Shown: positions 22,209 to 32,657 of the stretch, piece by piece | Position numbering within the stretch: the stretch's first letter is position 1 | How the letters are laid out: each line of letters opens with the position of its first letter | DNA from: Prorocentrum cordatum | Lineage: Eukaryota > Sar > Dinophyceae > Prorocentrales > Prorocentraceae | NCBI GenBank assembly: GCA_963575745.1 | Contig: CAUYUJ010011192.1 | Coordinates: 273,211-337,210 of the forward strand | Reading direction: 5' to 3' | DNA: 64,000 nucleotides | Notes under the pieces: model-generated | Database searches by the model: none | What the model saw: only the letters and a program-made list of their open reading frames with translations | What the model was told of the DNA's origin: nothing | Translations under genes and position numbers: made by a program

Positions 22209-22945
22209 TCCAAGAGGCGACCGAGAGGCCCCCAAGTGGCCCCATAGAGCCCAAGATGACCTCCAAGATGGCCCAGATAGCCCAAGCTGGCTCAAGATGG
22301 CTCCCAAGATGCTCCAATCGGCCCCAAGACCGCTCAAGGGCGGCTCGAGATGGCCACGGAGCCTCCCGAGCCTCCCGCGTTGTTTGACTATGTGCGCCTA
22401 TTCCTTCTCTACCCCCGTCAGCTCTCATGGGCATCATTTCGGGATTGGCTGGCGGGGGTATTTTTTGGCCAGCGGGCTCGCGAAGCAGACCGAAAGCCGC
22501 CCGAACACGAGTCGGGCCGCGACTAGGCAGCACGAATAGAGAGGCACGCGAAGCGAACGCGCAGGCAACCACTCAGAAAAAAGAGCCAGCAACGAAACTC
22601 TCGACCCGGTGGCGTGGACATCCCGGCGGCGACCAGCAAACATAAACACGCAGAGGTCAATCACTCGGTGTGAGCCGGCACAAGGCACCGTCAGCGACGA
22701 ACAGGACCGACAAGCACACCCGGACGACGTCCGTGCCGTAGGCGACACAACTGCATCGTGTCAGCGCAAGTTGAAGAGGGGCAACCTCGTCACAGAGAGG
22801 ACTGCAAACGGCAGTGCCCCTTGATTGTGCAGCAGTGGCACATGTCGAAAGCGAAATCCTAGCAGGAGAATGCACCCGACGGGCGCACCGAGCCACGCAT
22901 ACCGAAATCCTAGCATCGTGGAGGTCGGCAGCGCGCGTGACCTCA
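22209..22945. other. CCAAGATGGCCC-type degenerate repeat, then unique spacer
   Basis: 22,209-22,365 continues the 12-15 base units that begin in the right arm of the foldback. From 22,366 to 22,943 I see no gene. Confidence 0.5.
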
Positions 22946-23152
22946 CTGAACCCTTCCGGTCACCAGGAGGCCGACGCCAGCCAGGAGCAGGCCAGGGGCC
23001 AACTGACCGCCAATTCCCAATGTGATTCACGCGTGGAATTTGCAGCGAGACCCCACTGAACCCTTCGGTCACCAGTGGAGGCCGACACCAGCCAGGGGCA
23101 GGCCAGGGGCCACCTGACCGCCCATTCCCAATGTGATCCTTGCGTGGAATTC
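22944..23152. repeat. Tandem duplication, two units of 110 bp
   Basis: CACTGAACCC starts at 22,944 and again at 23,054. Both units continue with GGCCGAC-CCAGCCAGG, AGGCCAGGGGCCA and TTCCCAATGTGAT and end in GTGGAATT. They differ by a few substitutions and one-base indels. Confidence 0.9.
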
Positions 23153-23789
23153 AGGCTGCCAGAGCACCATCAGACAACAGTATTCGCGGCAACCCCAGCC
23201 GCGAGGGAACGCCCCAGTGAAACAGGAGAGGGGGAGTCAGCTAGGCGCTGAAGCAAAAGGACAATAATGGAGGGGGCTCACCATAACCCAGTGTACACTG
23301 ACCCGCGCGCCAGGCACTCTGCATCGAAACTTACCTCAGTCAACCCGTCACTGGCGCCAGCTTGCCGTTGCCCTTCAGGCTCTTACAGCCGCGAAATGGC
23401 ATGCAATCGCGATGATGAGGTCTTCCAATGGGCTAGCGCACCGTCCCGTGTGCGCAAGCGGGTGTGGGCAGGGCATGATTTCTTGTTTAGCCGCGCGGTA
23501 GTTACTGCAAGAACCCGCAAGAGGGCGCCGTCGATGCAACATCCTGGCCGCTCTGCAACGGGACGCTTGGCAAGGGCAACCACGGTGGGCTACCAGTCCG
23601 AAGCCGCGTTGAGCGGTGACTGCGTGGGAGGGAGAAAAAAGTAGGAGAGCAGAGGAACGCGGCTGACCGTCGCGCGCATAGGGAAGATAGTTAGCACTGT
23701 AGGCGCGTGGCGCTGCTAGGTGCGCCGCATGCCCGGTTTGATGTTAGAGTCGCATCTCAGCGAAACATGGTGGTGCCCCGCACTCGATG
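23153..23789. other. Spacer, no gene seen
   Basis: A 125-codon plus-strand frame at 23,267-23,644 has no motif and is probably fortuitous. Confidence 0.4.
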
Positions 23790-26408
23790 TTACTGACGAT
23801 ACCGTTCCTCGCTCCATGAACTCCATGGGCTCTCGGATGCTGGGGTCCTCTTCCCAGCCTTGCCCAGTGAATCGGGTCCGTCCTTCGCCTTGCCTTTTCC
23901 TGGCGCTCGGGTGCTCTCCCGCTGCGTGGAAGCCGGGGGCGGCGGCCCCGCTGCTGCCGGCAGCGCCTGAGCTGGAGGCGGAGTTGTCTGCCGTGACAGC
24001 TGGGCTGCGAAAATTTGCCTCAGCGCGCGTGCGCTGGTCGGCGCGGCACGCGTCGCAGCCTGCAGCGCCCGCGCATGGATGAAATTTCGGCGCGCGCCTG
24101 GCGGCTGCAGCGCTGGGTTGAAAATCGGCTGGGCGTTAGTGCAGCAGGTTTTGGTACAGTGTGCACCCCGCAGGTCGCTGAACATGCTGCCTAGTTTCTG
24201 CTGCGCCCTGGAGATGAAGGCGCGGTCGGACTCCCCGGGGTACTGTGCGTCGATCGTGCGCAGTGGTGCCTTGTACATATTGGACACGTCGTTCTCCTCG
24301 GGCTCGCGTATGGCCAACGGGTTCTTGGAGAAGGGCGCCCATTTGCCGCGCCCCGCGCGCTCGCCCTGGCGACGCCAGGCGCCGCCGCGAGACTGAGTGG
24401 CCCAGCGGTCTGAAGACCTGTCGTAACTCCACTGGTCCCTGTGCCCGCGCATGGAACCAGTCCTGGAATCAATGGTGTGTTGTATGGGGACGTCTCGTTG
24501 TTCTCGTCTGCCGTTCTGTTCCCTGCCTCGCACGTGCCCGTCTGACGGGGCCCAGCGTGGCGGTTCTCGCTTTCTCGGCAGCGGGGGTCTATCGTCTGTG
24601 ACGCTGGATGTCTGGCTGTCAGCCGTCCCGGTGTTGTGACCCTCGCCTGTAGCCGGGCGTCCTTCAGGCTCATCTGCCTCGCCCGCTTCAGACTCCTCGC
24701 TCACCTTGCTCGGGTCGCAGTCCAGGAGATCACCGTCCGGGCCCCTGCGTTCATCGGCGGCAGCATCAGGCTCCGTTCCGGAGCTGCCCCTGATCTCTCT
24801 GGTCGCTGTTCGTGGACCTTCAGGTTGGGACCGCGGCCGCCAGCGTGAGTCCGCGCCCCGAGGGAGGCGTTCATGACCGCGCTGAACATAGGGCCCAAAA
24901 CTCTTCTCCTCATCGCGTATCTGTTGGGAGCCCGGGTCGCACGGGGCCGACATGTTCTTCTTGGCGTTATCAGCCAAACTGGCCATTCACTCCATGAGCT
25001 GCTGAAAAGACATGTTGACTAGTGCTGTGGTACGGCTTGGGACATTTGGTCGAGATCCAATCGCGTGTGGGCGCGTGCAGTATTCCCAAATAAACGTTGT
25101 CCAGACGTATCACGTGGTCGGGGGCGTCCTCGACGTCAAGACTTGCCAGCCAAGGGGGCAAGTTCGTCCGTGCTATGAACCCTCGGGCCATTGCCCCCGT
25201 GAATAGTTTCGCTGACGTGCGCCACCCTCAGTTTCTTTAGCCGATCGTATTTCCCGATGATGTGTGGGGCGACCAATCTAGCGGCCCATCTTTTGCCATC
25301 CCATTCCGTGCCTGGTACCAATCCGTCGGTAGTGAGCCCCGACAGAGGAAACGTCCAGGCCAGGGTAGAGCAGGTCAGAACGTCTAGCCAGTTGACGTCC
25401 AACCCGTTGACTGGCACCTCGTACCGGTTCTCCAGTGCGTAGAAGATGTCGTTTGCATTTGAGTTGATGCGTCTGTGGTGCAGGCATATTTGAACTGGCG
25501 TGTGCCCCGATGTGTTGCTGTTGTCGTCGGCTTACGCTGGGAAGAACATGTCGAGCTTAGCTTTGGCCACGTTCGGCAGCTGTGGGATCCTGATGTCCGG
25601 AAACGTTCTCTTGATTGTGCCCACTCGCTGTGGATTGGGTTCAGGTCGTGGCGACGTCTCCGATGGTGACCAGCACTCGTCTTCGTCGCTGCCGCGTGGT
25701 ACCTGCGCTCTTCCTTTGCCAAGTGCGAGGGCGAGGCCGCCCGCGTCCTCTTTCCTCTTTTTGGATGTCCGTGCTGCGGGGGGGACTGGATACATCGATG
25801 GCGCGTCGCGCGCAAGGATGTGGTTGATGACGGAGGGTAGGTTGCACTGCTCTGTGTCCTCCATGCCAGGAGTCGGCCGCCAGACGAAGCACCCTACAGC
25901 TGGCTGCCCGTGTATCGGCCCTTCTTGTTCGGAATGGGAAGAGACAGGTCCTTGGCCCCCGAAAGGCTAGCATCATCATGACAAGTGCGGTGCAGGTCTG
26001 GGCGCGCGCGGCGAGATCAGCTGGCATGCAGTCACCTTGGATGATGTTTCCCAGGCCGCGCATCCCTAGATGAAGAGAGTGCGTTGGACACTGTGTCGTC
26101 GCGGCAGTCCATGCCATGGGTAGCCGTTTGTCCATGCCAGCTGGCGAGCCCCGACAGTCCTTGGATGCGCGTTTCTGTAGACAACCTTTTAGCCTTTCCG
26201 GCAGGTTGGCCACCGCGAGCGAGGTGCTCTCGTCGCCCCACTTGTGGCCAAGCCCGACTGCAAGCATCAGGCACGCCCAGAGAATGTTGCACGTCAGGTT
26301 GCCGTAGCATCGTAGATAAACCCTTTGTGGCTCCACGTCTTCCAGTCGTAGAGATTGGGGTCGTTGGGGCGTTGCGCAGGGCTCAGGGCGCGCGGGCGAC
26401 GGCCGCAA
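23790..26408 (-). other. Series of decayed minus-strand frames, unidentified
   Basis: The largest frame (23,790-24,986, 398 codons) starts SLADNAKKNMSAPCDPGSQQ, is polar and Arg/Gly/Pro-rich, and carries a short Cys cluster (HCTKTCC). Other pieces, at 25,136-25,417 (WLDVLTCSTLAWTFPLSG), 25,384-25,815 and 25,641-26,408, run in the same direction as the helicase remnant just upstream. They could be its C-terminal portion or a neighbouring element. I recognise no domain. Confidence 0.3.
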
Positions 26409-26492
26409 ACAAGGAAGAGGACAGGGAAGGGAGCGGGCGCGGCCAGGAGCGCCCTTAGTGAGTTGTTGAGCTGCTTTGCCAGGGGTTCCCTT

Positions 26493-28540
26493 TCAAGCCC
26501 TTCCGGCAGCGGTCAGTCGATGCTGTAGTCGAGACCTTTGGCCTGGTCCCCTCGCATTCTGACCTGGCTGCTTCTGGATGCTGGATGCAGTGCTCGGCGT
26601 TGCTGCGACTTGGTTGCTGCCCGGCATGGCGGTCCCGACATCAGCACATGCGCCCCAGTGTGCTAGTGGGCTACAGAGCTTCCATCCCCCGCCGCGCACC
26701 TCCCAAGGCTCAGTGGAGCCAGGTCTCAACCAGAGGTCTGCAGCCATTCCGTTTTCGGCGAGGGTCCGAAGAGCAGCCTCGGTCGCAGCCTTGAACATTC
26801 GCCGGTCTCCGACGAGGACCACGAACCGTATGGCTCTGGTCAGGGCGACGTTGATCCTGTTTGGCGCGTTGAGGAAACCCCGGTCGTAAGACCCGCTGGA
26901 GCGCGTGGTAAGGTAGATGACCACGTCAGCTTCTCCTCCCTGACTGGCGACAATAGTGGAGAGAGAACTGACCAGTGCCCATCAGGTCAGGAAGCGTTTC
27001 GGCCAATCCCTTGAACGAAATTCCAACCCGTTGTCGGCTGTCGGGGGGCCATCGAGCGGGCAGTCAGTGCCCAGGCCAGAGGCTCGGGCAGGAGGCGCAG
27101 AGCGGATGCGCGCGCTAACCGCGCGTGGCTGGGAATCAGATTGGGAGAAGGGAGTGGATGACTGGCCCGGTGGATTTGGCGCTGAAGCCGCTGTAGTGCC
27201 TTGGCTTTCCTTGCCCTGCTTCGACTCAGCCAGCGCAGCGTTCTTCCAGAAGCCACTCTTGCCCTGTGGCCACCCGCCGCACATAACGGTCCGCTGTGCA
27301 GCGTAGGGGGCGATCACTTTGAGAGTTCGTCCAGAGCTACGCATGGCGAGGCCAAGCGCGCGATGCACTTCATGGCAAGTTGCAGCCTCGTGGGCGTTGG
27401 CGTTGGCATTGGAAGTGGCGTCCGCATGTGGATAGTCAATCATGAGCACACGGTGGACGGCTCCAGGCGTCACCCCCTCGGTGTGTAGGTCGCAGATCTC
27501 GCACCTGAATTCGTCCACGTCTTTTCCTAGCTTTTTAGCGACAGTCTCCAGTCGCTCGGTGTCCAGTCGCTCCATGACCCACGGAAGCCCGTTGACAATG
27601 AAACGGTCTTGTAGTAATGTCACGAGGCCTGACTCGATCTCCTTGTCGTAGTAAGCGACCCTGCAGGAGCCAAGGACGTCGGGGTGGCACCTGAAGCACC
27701 TTGTGAGAAGTACAGTGGCAGGACTGTCCTCGCCCAGGGAGTCCTGGACTTTGTCGACAAGAAATAATTGTAGCCCCAGGATTTCTGCGTGCCGGGACTG
27801 CGCTGTGGGCGGGAACTGCTTTGGATCGCCCAGAAGCACGATGTGAGCGCCACAGCCGACCATGATGCGGATGGAGATGGCAGCAGAGATCTCGTTGACC
27901 TGGCCAGCCTCGTCGATGATACCCAGGATCACCTCGAGTGCGTTGGCTGGTCGAGCCTCCAGGAACCTTCGTGGGTCGCAATGATTATGCTGAATTTGCT
28001 GCTGCATTCGTCTTTGAACTTCAACTTCCGCCAGCCCATATTATTGTTGGACCTGTTGGGCTCGGTGTTCACTGCGCGTCGATAGTGACTGCTGGCCGAC
28101 AATATGTGAGCGCAGGGATGTGAGCTGCATTCGTCCTCTGCAAGTCGAACAGCACAGCTCGGGAATTGCGGACAGTTAACGAGGCGGCCCTCCCTGTGCT
28201 GTTTCGAGGGCGACGGCTGTTTGGTCTGCTGCTGCGTTGGAGCCAGCGACGGCGAGAACGGTGGAACCGAGTCCCGCGACATGTGCCCAAAGCCTTGCTA
28301 GTGCGGCTGCGAAACGGGTTTCCCTGTGCCAGGTAGGCCTTGTACCGCCGTGACGAGATGTTGGACGGATGAGCGGGGTGCCTGCGCATGGTCGTCGTTG
28401 AGGTCATGTGCTGCAATGACTCCTTTGATGGCGCCCTCAGCGGGCACGTTGTTGGCGCGCTGCCATGCCGAGCCTGGGTGTTCGTGTATTCCGGCGTCTG
28501 TGATTGGTTCCAAGGCGTTCGGGCCGCTCCCCGGGTCGCC
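26493..28540 (-). pseudogene. Superfamily 1 helicase remnant (UPF1-like)
   Basis: Helicase motifs occur in correct order on the minus strand but in different frames: LVTAVQGLPGTGKP (motif I, Walker A, near 28,320); IIDEAGQVNE (motif II, DEAG, near 27,900); VLLGDPKQFPPT (motif III, near 27,820); LTRCFRCHPDV (27,690); VIAPYAAQ (motif IV region, 27,300); and RINVALTRA with VVLVGD (motif VI region, 26,820-26,860). This order and the DEAG/GDPKQ wording fit SF1B-type RNA/DNA helicases of the UPF1 group. The last motif I residue is Pro instead of the usual Thr. Frame changes show decay, or unrecognised introns. Confidence 0.65.
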
Positions 28541-29823
28541 AAACTGGTCAGGATCAAGCAGCGGGCCCCCGAACGTTGCGCGACTTCGGAGGCGCAGAAA
28601 GTGTCCGCGTAGTGCGTTCCCGTCGGCGTCGTTGGATTATTGTTTCTTCCCGTTGTCGTCTGTCCCACAGGCCAGCATGCATGGCGACGCAGGAAGCGCG
28701 GCCCCCATGTATCGCCTGGGTGCACGCTGGAGCGATACATGTTCGACAGGGCGGTTGAGACCTTTCGTGCTGGATCGCACTGGGCGCGATGTCGACGCGG
28801 TAGCGAGGCGCCCCTGTCTTTTCTGGCAGTGGCGCTGCAGCAGAGGTGCCGCGCAGTGGCCCGTCGACCTTGTCATGCTTGACCATGAAGCCGTTGGTTG
28901 GGCAGACGCGACAACGCGGATGGAACCTCCGCTTGTCGTCTGGGATGACACGCCCTGGGAAACGAGAGAAGACCACGTGGAGACAGGCGATTTCGTCTGT
29001 TAATCCTTTGTATGACAGCAGCACCGCTCGTGCTCCTTCATCCCCACAGGTCTGCTGTCAGCTGCCACTCGGTGTCCCAGTTGACCACGTAGTAGTCCGT
29101 GGCTTCGCTCTCCTCGTCGGTCCAATCCTCCAGTTCGCACTCCTGAATGAACCAGTGCCGACGCGCTGGTGTCACCTCACCAGTTCCAGGCTAGCGTCTA
29201 AGGCGCAGGACCGCTTGGCTTTCGAGTCCCTGAGAGGCTTTGTTTTTTATTTCACTATCTGCGTCAAGTTTGGCACGCATTTCAACTTGGCTCATCCGAA
29301 CAAGTCTGGCGACGTGTTCCTTGGCGTCAATTGGCCAGGTACTGGGCAGAGTGACTCCACTGGGGGACCCTTCCTATTAGAATCGAGGGAATGATCGCTG
29401 GTCTTCCGTGGCCCCACGGGAAACTGAGGATCGCCTTTCTTTCAGTAGCGGCTTCTCGTCCACGACCCGTTGTAACAGCGGCGTCTGGCTCCCCGCCGTT
29501 TGTGAAGCCCGGTGCGGTGACAGGATTGGACGGCGCACTTAATTGGCCTGAATTGCCCGGTGTCCGGGAGACTGGCCGGCTGGGAACGGTGCCAGGTGTG
29601 CCGCGAGGACTAGGGCCACCGGTGCTCGCAGCGGCGCCTGAGCTGCCAGTGCCAGCTACCGAGGCGGCTTCTTCCCGAGGGGGGGCGACTGGCGAGGCGC
29701 CACAGGAGGGTCCTGGTGGCGCCATTGCTTGCGCTGCCTTCGGGTTCACTCGGTGTCCCGGTGTTCCGTGTTCGAAGGTGCGCTGGTGCTCCAGGGGCCC
29801 AGGCGCTGCTTGGTGGGCGGACT
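28541..29823 (-). other. Pro/Gly-rich frames between the zinc-motif ORF and the helicase
   Basis: Frames at 28,554-29,024 (FHPRCRVCPTNGF, a small Cys cluster) and 29,327-30,088 (Pro/Gly/Ser/Thr-rich) lie between the upstream ORF and the helicase on the same strand. They may be linkers of one broken gene. Confidence 0.3.
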
Positions 29824-30380
29824 TCATCTTTGTAACCAGGTAACTCCCAGTGGCGGCAAAGCAGTAGACTCCTGGTAGGTCGTGAAGTATAGGACTGGAA
29901 CTTGGTCCCAGTCCGGTGGGGAGAACACTTCCTGGCCGCGGCGCATCGGGATCCATGGGCCCGGTAGTCCCCGTTCCGCCCAATCGACTGGCGCTGCCTT
30001 CCAGTCGGGCTCCCATCCATCCCACTTGAGGCGTGTGATGTGTTTCCCGGTGCCCTTGTCCATGCATGTGACGCTGGTGCGCGTCCACAGATTCCCAGAG
30101 GAGTCAAACTGACTCGGATATGGCCAGCCGTCCTTGTGATGACCTCCACAGAAGTAAGCTTTATCCCGCGCGTGCATCTGGCAGTTCTCGCACAGCCATC
30201 CCCAGTTCTTCATGTGTCCCCAAGCCAACGTCGGCATGCGATGGAGCTCGACCATGGGCTGTCCAGTGGCGATGCCCCGCCGGGGTCCACTTGTGTCGCG
30301 CGGCTCCAGCGCCAGAAATCGAGCCGAGACATGTGCTTTCCCATTGCTGCCCCATACTGCTTCAGTGGCCATGCCCGTTG
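29824..30380 (-). CDS. Unknown ORF with a Cys/His cluster, downstream of a spliced-leader remnant
   Basis: The frame is open from about 30,510; the first ATG I can place is near 30,370 (MATEAVWGSN). It contains WLCENCQMHARDKAYFCGGHH, with cysteines and histidines spaced like a zinc-binding site, and later PLPGPWIPM-type unremarkable sequence. It lies on the same strand and just upstream of the helicase remnant, so it may be the N-terminal part of that gene. A spliced-leader-like sequence precedes it at 30,501-30,523. Function not known. Confidence 0.4.
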
Positions 30381-30500
30381 TGGCAGCTAGCCGCTGCAGC
30401 CTTAGTACCAGGGGAGAGGGCAGAATAGGCGCGATCCTGGTTAGCGATCGCTGGCCAAAGCAGCAGCGGGGGGGGAGAGGATGGGCCCGACCGCGCGCCC

Positions 30501-30523
30501 CCTGAGCCAAAACGGCTCACGGG
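30501..30523 (-). other. Possible relict dinoflagellate spliced leader
   Basis: On the minus strand AGCCGTTTTGGCTCAGG matches the last 17 bases of the dinoflagellate spliced leader at 15 positions, and the preceding CCGTG matches its CCGT with one extra base. It sits just upstream of the frame at 29,824-30,380. It overlaps the stop codon of the LINE RNase H frame, which complicates the reading. Confidence 0.45.
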
Positions 30524-30988
30524 CGTCCCAGTGCGTCCACCGCGGCAGCAGTGTCAGCAGTGCCCAGGGCCACATGGGAGACAGGAAACAGGGGAGGAAG
30601 GAGGGGCGGCGGAGGCACGGTGGGAGAGGATGGCAATTGCTGGCCGGCTTCGCGCAGCTTGTGGGCCCAAAAGACACCCAGTGTGACCAAGCGGTCAACA
30701 GCTTTGTCGAGACGTCTTCGCATGGCCTGCCGGGTCAGCGTCCACCCGGCATCCTCAGCGGGCCGGAGGCCCGTTTCGATTTGCTGGCAGAGCGCGAGGC
30801 GTCTGTATCTGGCCGCGCCTGCCCCGTATCTGATGGCACCGAGGATGTCGCCCAAGACGCGTGCTCTTTGCCCGCGACACGCTGTGGAACTGAGTAGTGA
30901 TAGCCCTGCCCTGCATCCCCCTACTTCGGCTGCTTGTGCGCTATCCGAGCCGGGTGCGGCAACGATGCCAATGCTGACGAGGTCGGGC
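30517..30988 (-). pseudogene. LINE RNase H, C-terminal part (separated by the copia insertion)
   Basis: Immediately past the copia 3' LTR the minus strand resumes RNase H-like sequence: SDSAQAAEVGGCRAGLSLL (helix with the catalytic Glu), RARVLGDILGAIRYGAG (strand with the third acidic residue), then QAMRRRLDKAVDRLVTLGV to a stop at 30,517. The N-terminal part with the first Asp (VTFDGGARA) is at 47,430-47,475, on the other side of the copia. Splicing out the copia plus one target-site copy does not restore one frame, so the LINE was already broken or has another lesion. Confidence 0.75.
30984..30988. repeat. Target-site duplication, left copy (CGGGC)
   Basis: CGGGC at 30,984-30,988 and at 47,380-47,384 flank the copia LTRs directly. 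The match extends two bases (GTCGGGC), but the GT belongs to the LTR at the right end. Five bases is usual for Ty1/copia integrases. Confidence 0.8.
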
Positions 30989-31273
30989 AGTCGAAAACAA
31001 GCTGGTAAGCTTAGGTATGTAGTCCGCCTTAGGCGCTCCCATATCCCAGGCTTTGGCTCATATCGCATGAGCAAGAGAGCGAGACGAAGCATGGGATCTG
31101 GAGTAAAGGATAGGATGGGCATCGTCAATGGAAAAGGTATTTTCCGATCTCTGATGCAAGTAGTGCGCCTCGGTGAGGCACAGTCACATATTAGGCCGGG
31201 CCCGGCTTGAGCCAGGCACGGCAGCGGTACATGCTCGATTTATACCTCGCCTTTAACCTTCTCCGTTTAAAGT
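30989..31273 (-). repeat. 3' LTR of the 16 kb Ty1/copia element (285 bp)
   Basis: Identical to 47,095-47,379 except T/C at 31,030 versus 47,136. In element orientation it starts ACTTTAAACGG and ends GTTTTCGACT, so it lacks the usual TG...CA ends. It contains TATAAAT, an SL-like TGGCTCAAG, a GC hairpin and the first 44 codons of Gag. The near identity means recent insertion or recent conversion. No purine tract precedes it on the element's sense strand; the sequence there is pyrimidine-rich (CTCCTCCCCCTCCG). Confidence 0.85.
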
Positions 31274-31379
31274 CGGAGGGGGAGGAGACGAGCAGGTACC
31301 GCACTTCTTATATTATGCGGAAAAAACAGTGCTAAGCAGCAGCGGCTGCCTACAAGGAAAGGGCGCGCGAGTAGCCTCG

Positions 31380-32657
31380 CTACCGGCGAGTTTCCTCGCT
31401 ACTAAAGCGCACCTGCCCGCGGGTTTCCCCGCTGGCTCGGGAGGCAGGGCCGTCCTGAGACGACCTGCCCGCCCTATACGGCGTATGTTTCTTCAGCTCG
31501 TGCTTGAAGGATTGCTGGCCGGCCATTACTTGTAGGAGCAACGCGCGGTCAATACTACCTTTGGTATGACCATCGGCAGTCATATCCCGCGTGTCACACC
31601 ATTGGACGCTTTCCACGATTCCGCGTTCCATCATCTGGCGGATCCAGCTGATGTGCCCAAGCAGAGTACATTCTGTGGGCTTCTTCAGATCTTTGCTAGA
31701 CAAAGACTTGAAGACAGACTCGGCATCAATAGTCAGAGTGACTTTGATACATAGACCACCCATTTCCAATATGTTCTTTAACTGTGTGGGGGTCAATGGT
31801 CCCGAGTGTAGCTCGTGGAGCGTTACAATGGTCGGGTAGCAGTCTTCCAAGTTGTGGGCTGCTGCCAGTGTTTCCGCAGAGTAGCTCGAACGCACTTGCA
31901 GTCGATGAGACTTGCAGTATGCGTCCACCAGGTGCACGACGGGTTTCCCCGCTTGCGTGTGGCCACGCCTCAGCAGGTTAGCCCCGCGGATACCATAGCC
32001 TTTGACTTCGTCGTCTTCATCTCCGTTGAGACGACGATAGCCAGAATCGCTATGCAGGTCGACTTCTCCTGTTGGAGTCATAGCATGATACACGATCTTC
32101 TTCGGACCTGCCTGCAATTTTCTGGTAACCGCGTTTAGTCGTCGTACCTGGATGTTTGTCGGTTCTTGGATACGTTGTAGTGAGACAACATAGACCATTA
32201 GCCATACCTGCGTGATCAACGCATAGGCTAGAGCGCCACGAAGACTGACGAACATATCAGAAATCGTCTTCGTCGCCTTGCTTTCAGGATCAGCTCCTGT
32301 GAGTTCTGGATGTGTGATAGGACGAAGCTGTTTGATGTATTCGTCCTGATCGAGAGTGACGCTCCCATCATCGGTCTTGTTGTACCGAACGGCACAGTTC
32401 GTGTATGTGTGCTTGTTCAGTTTGCACTTCCCAAACGTATCTTCAACACACTTGACATACTTGTCAATAGCCTCTTCCTTCCCAGTCATATTGATGTCAT
32501 CAACGTGCTTGGCTGTCAAGAGGTTTGGGCTCATCTCGAACTCTTCGTCGTATGAAGTAGGCTGTAGCCCAAAGCTCCTAGTGATGGACCTGAGTTTCAG
32601 CGAGAATGCCCTGGGGCATCCTTCGTGCCCGTCCCCGGTTTCAGACACCGGAGACAA
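31380..32657 (-). CDS. Copia pol, last segment: RT catalytic core and RNase H
   Basis: This frame continues the reverse transcriptase from the frame ending at 32,597; the switch is near 32,620 beside GCCCCAGGG. AKHVDDINMTG (about 32,505-32,520) is the RT catalytic box, HVDD in place of YVDD. RNase H follows: DLHSDSGYRR (first Asp, 32,031-32,060), SSYSAETLAAAHNLED (Glu, 31,840-31,890), LTIDAESVFKSL (Asp, 31,715-31,740) and a late VQWCDTRDMTADGHTK with the His/Asp region. The protein ends in a TAG between two 14-base hairpins (31,367-31,380 and 31,386-31,399). Confidence 0.9.
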   Translation of the reverse strand: MSPVSETGDGHEGCPRAFSLKLRSITRSFGLQPTSYDEEFEMSPNLLTAKHVDDINMTGKEEAIDKYVKCVEDTFGKCKLNKHTYTNCAVRYNKTDDGSVTLDQDEYIKQLRPITHPELTGADPESKATKTISDMFVSLRGALAYALITQVWLMVYVVSLQRIQEPTNIQVRRLNAVTRKLQAGPKKIVYHAMTPTGEVDLHSDSGYRRLNGDEDDEVKGYGIRGANLLRRGHTQAGKPVVHLVDAYCKSHRLQVRSSYSAETLAAAHNLEDCYPTIVTLHELHSGPLTPTQLKNILEMGGLCIKVTLTIDAESVFKSLSSKDLKKPTECTLLGHISWIRQMMERGIVESVQWCDTRDMTADGHTKGSIDRALLLQVMAGQQSFKHELKKHTPYRAGRSSQDGPASRASGETRGQVRFSSEETRR

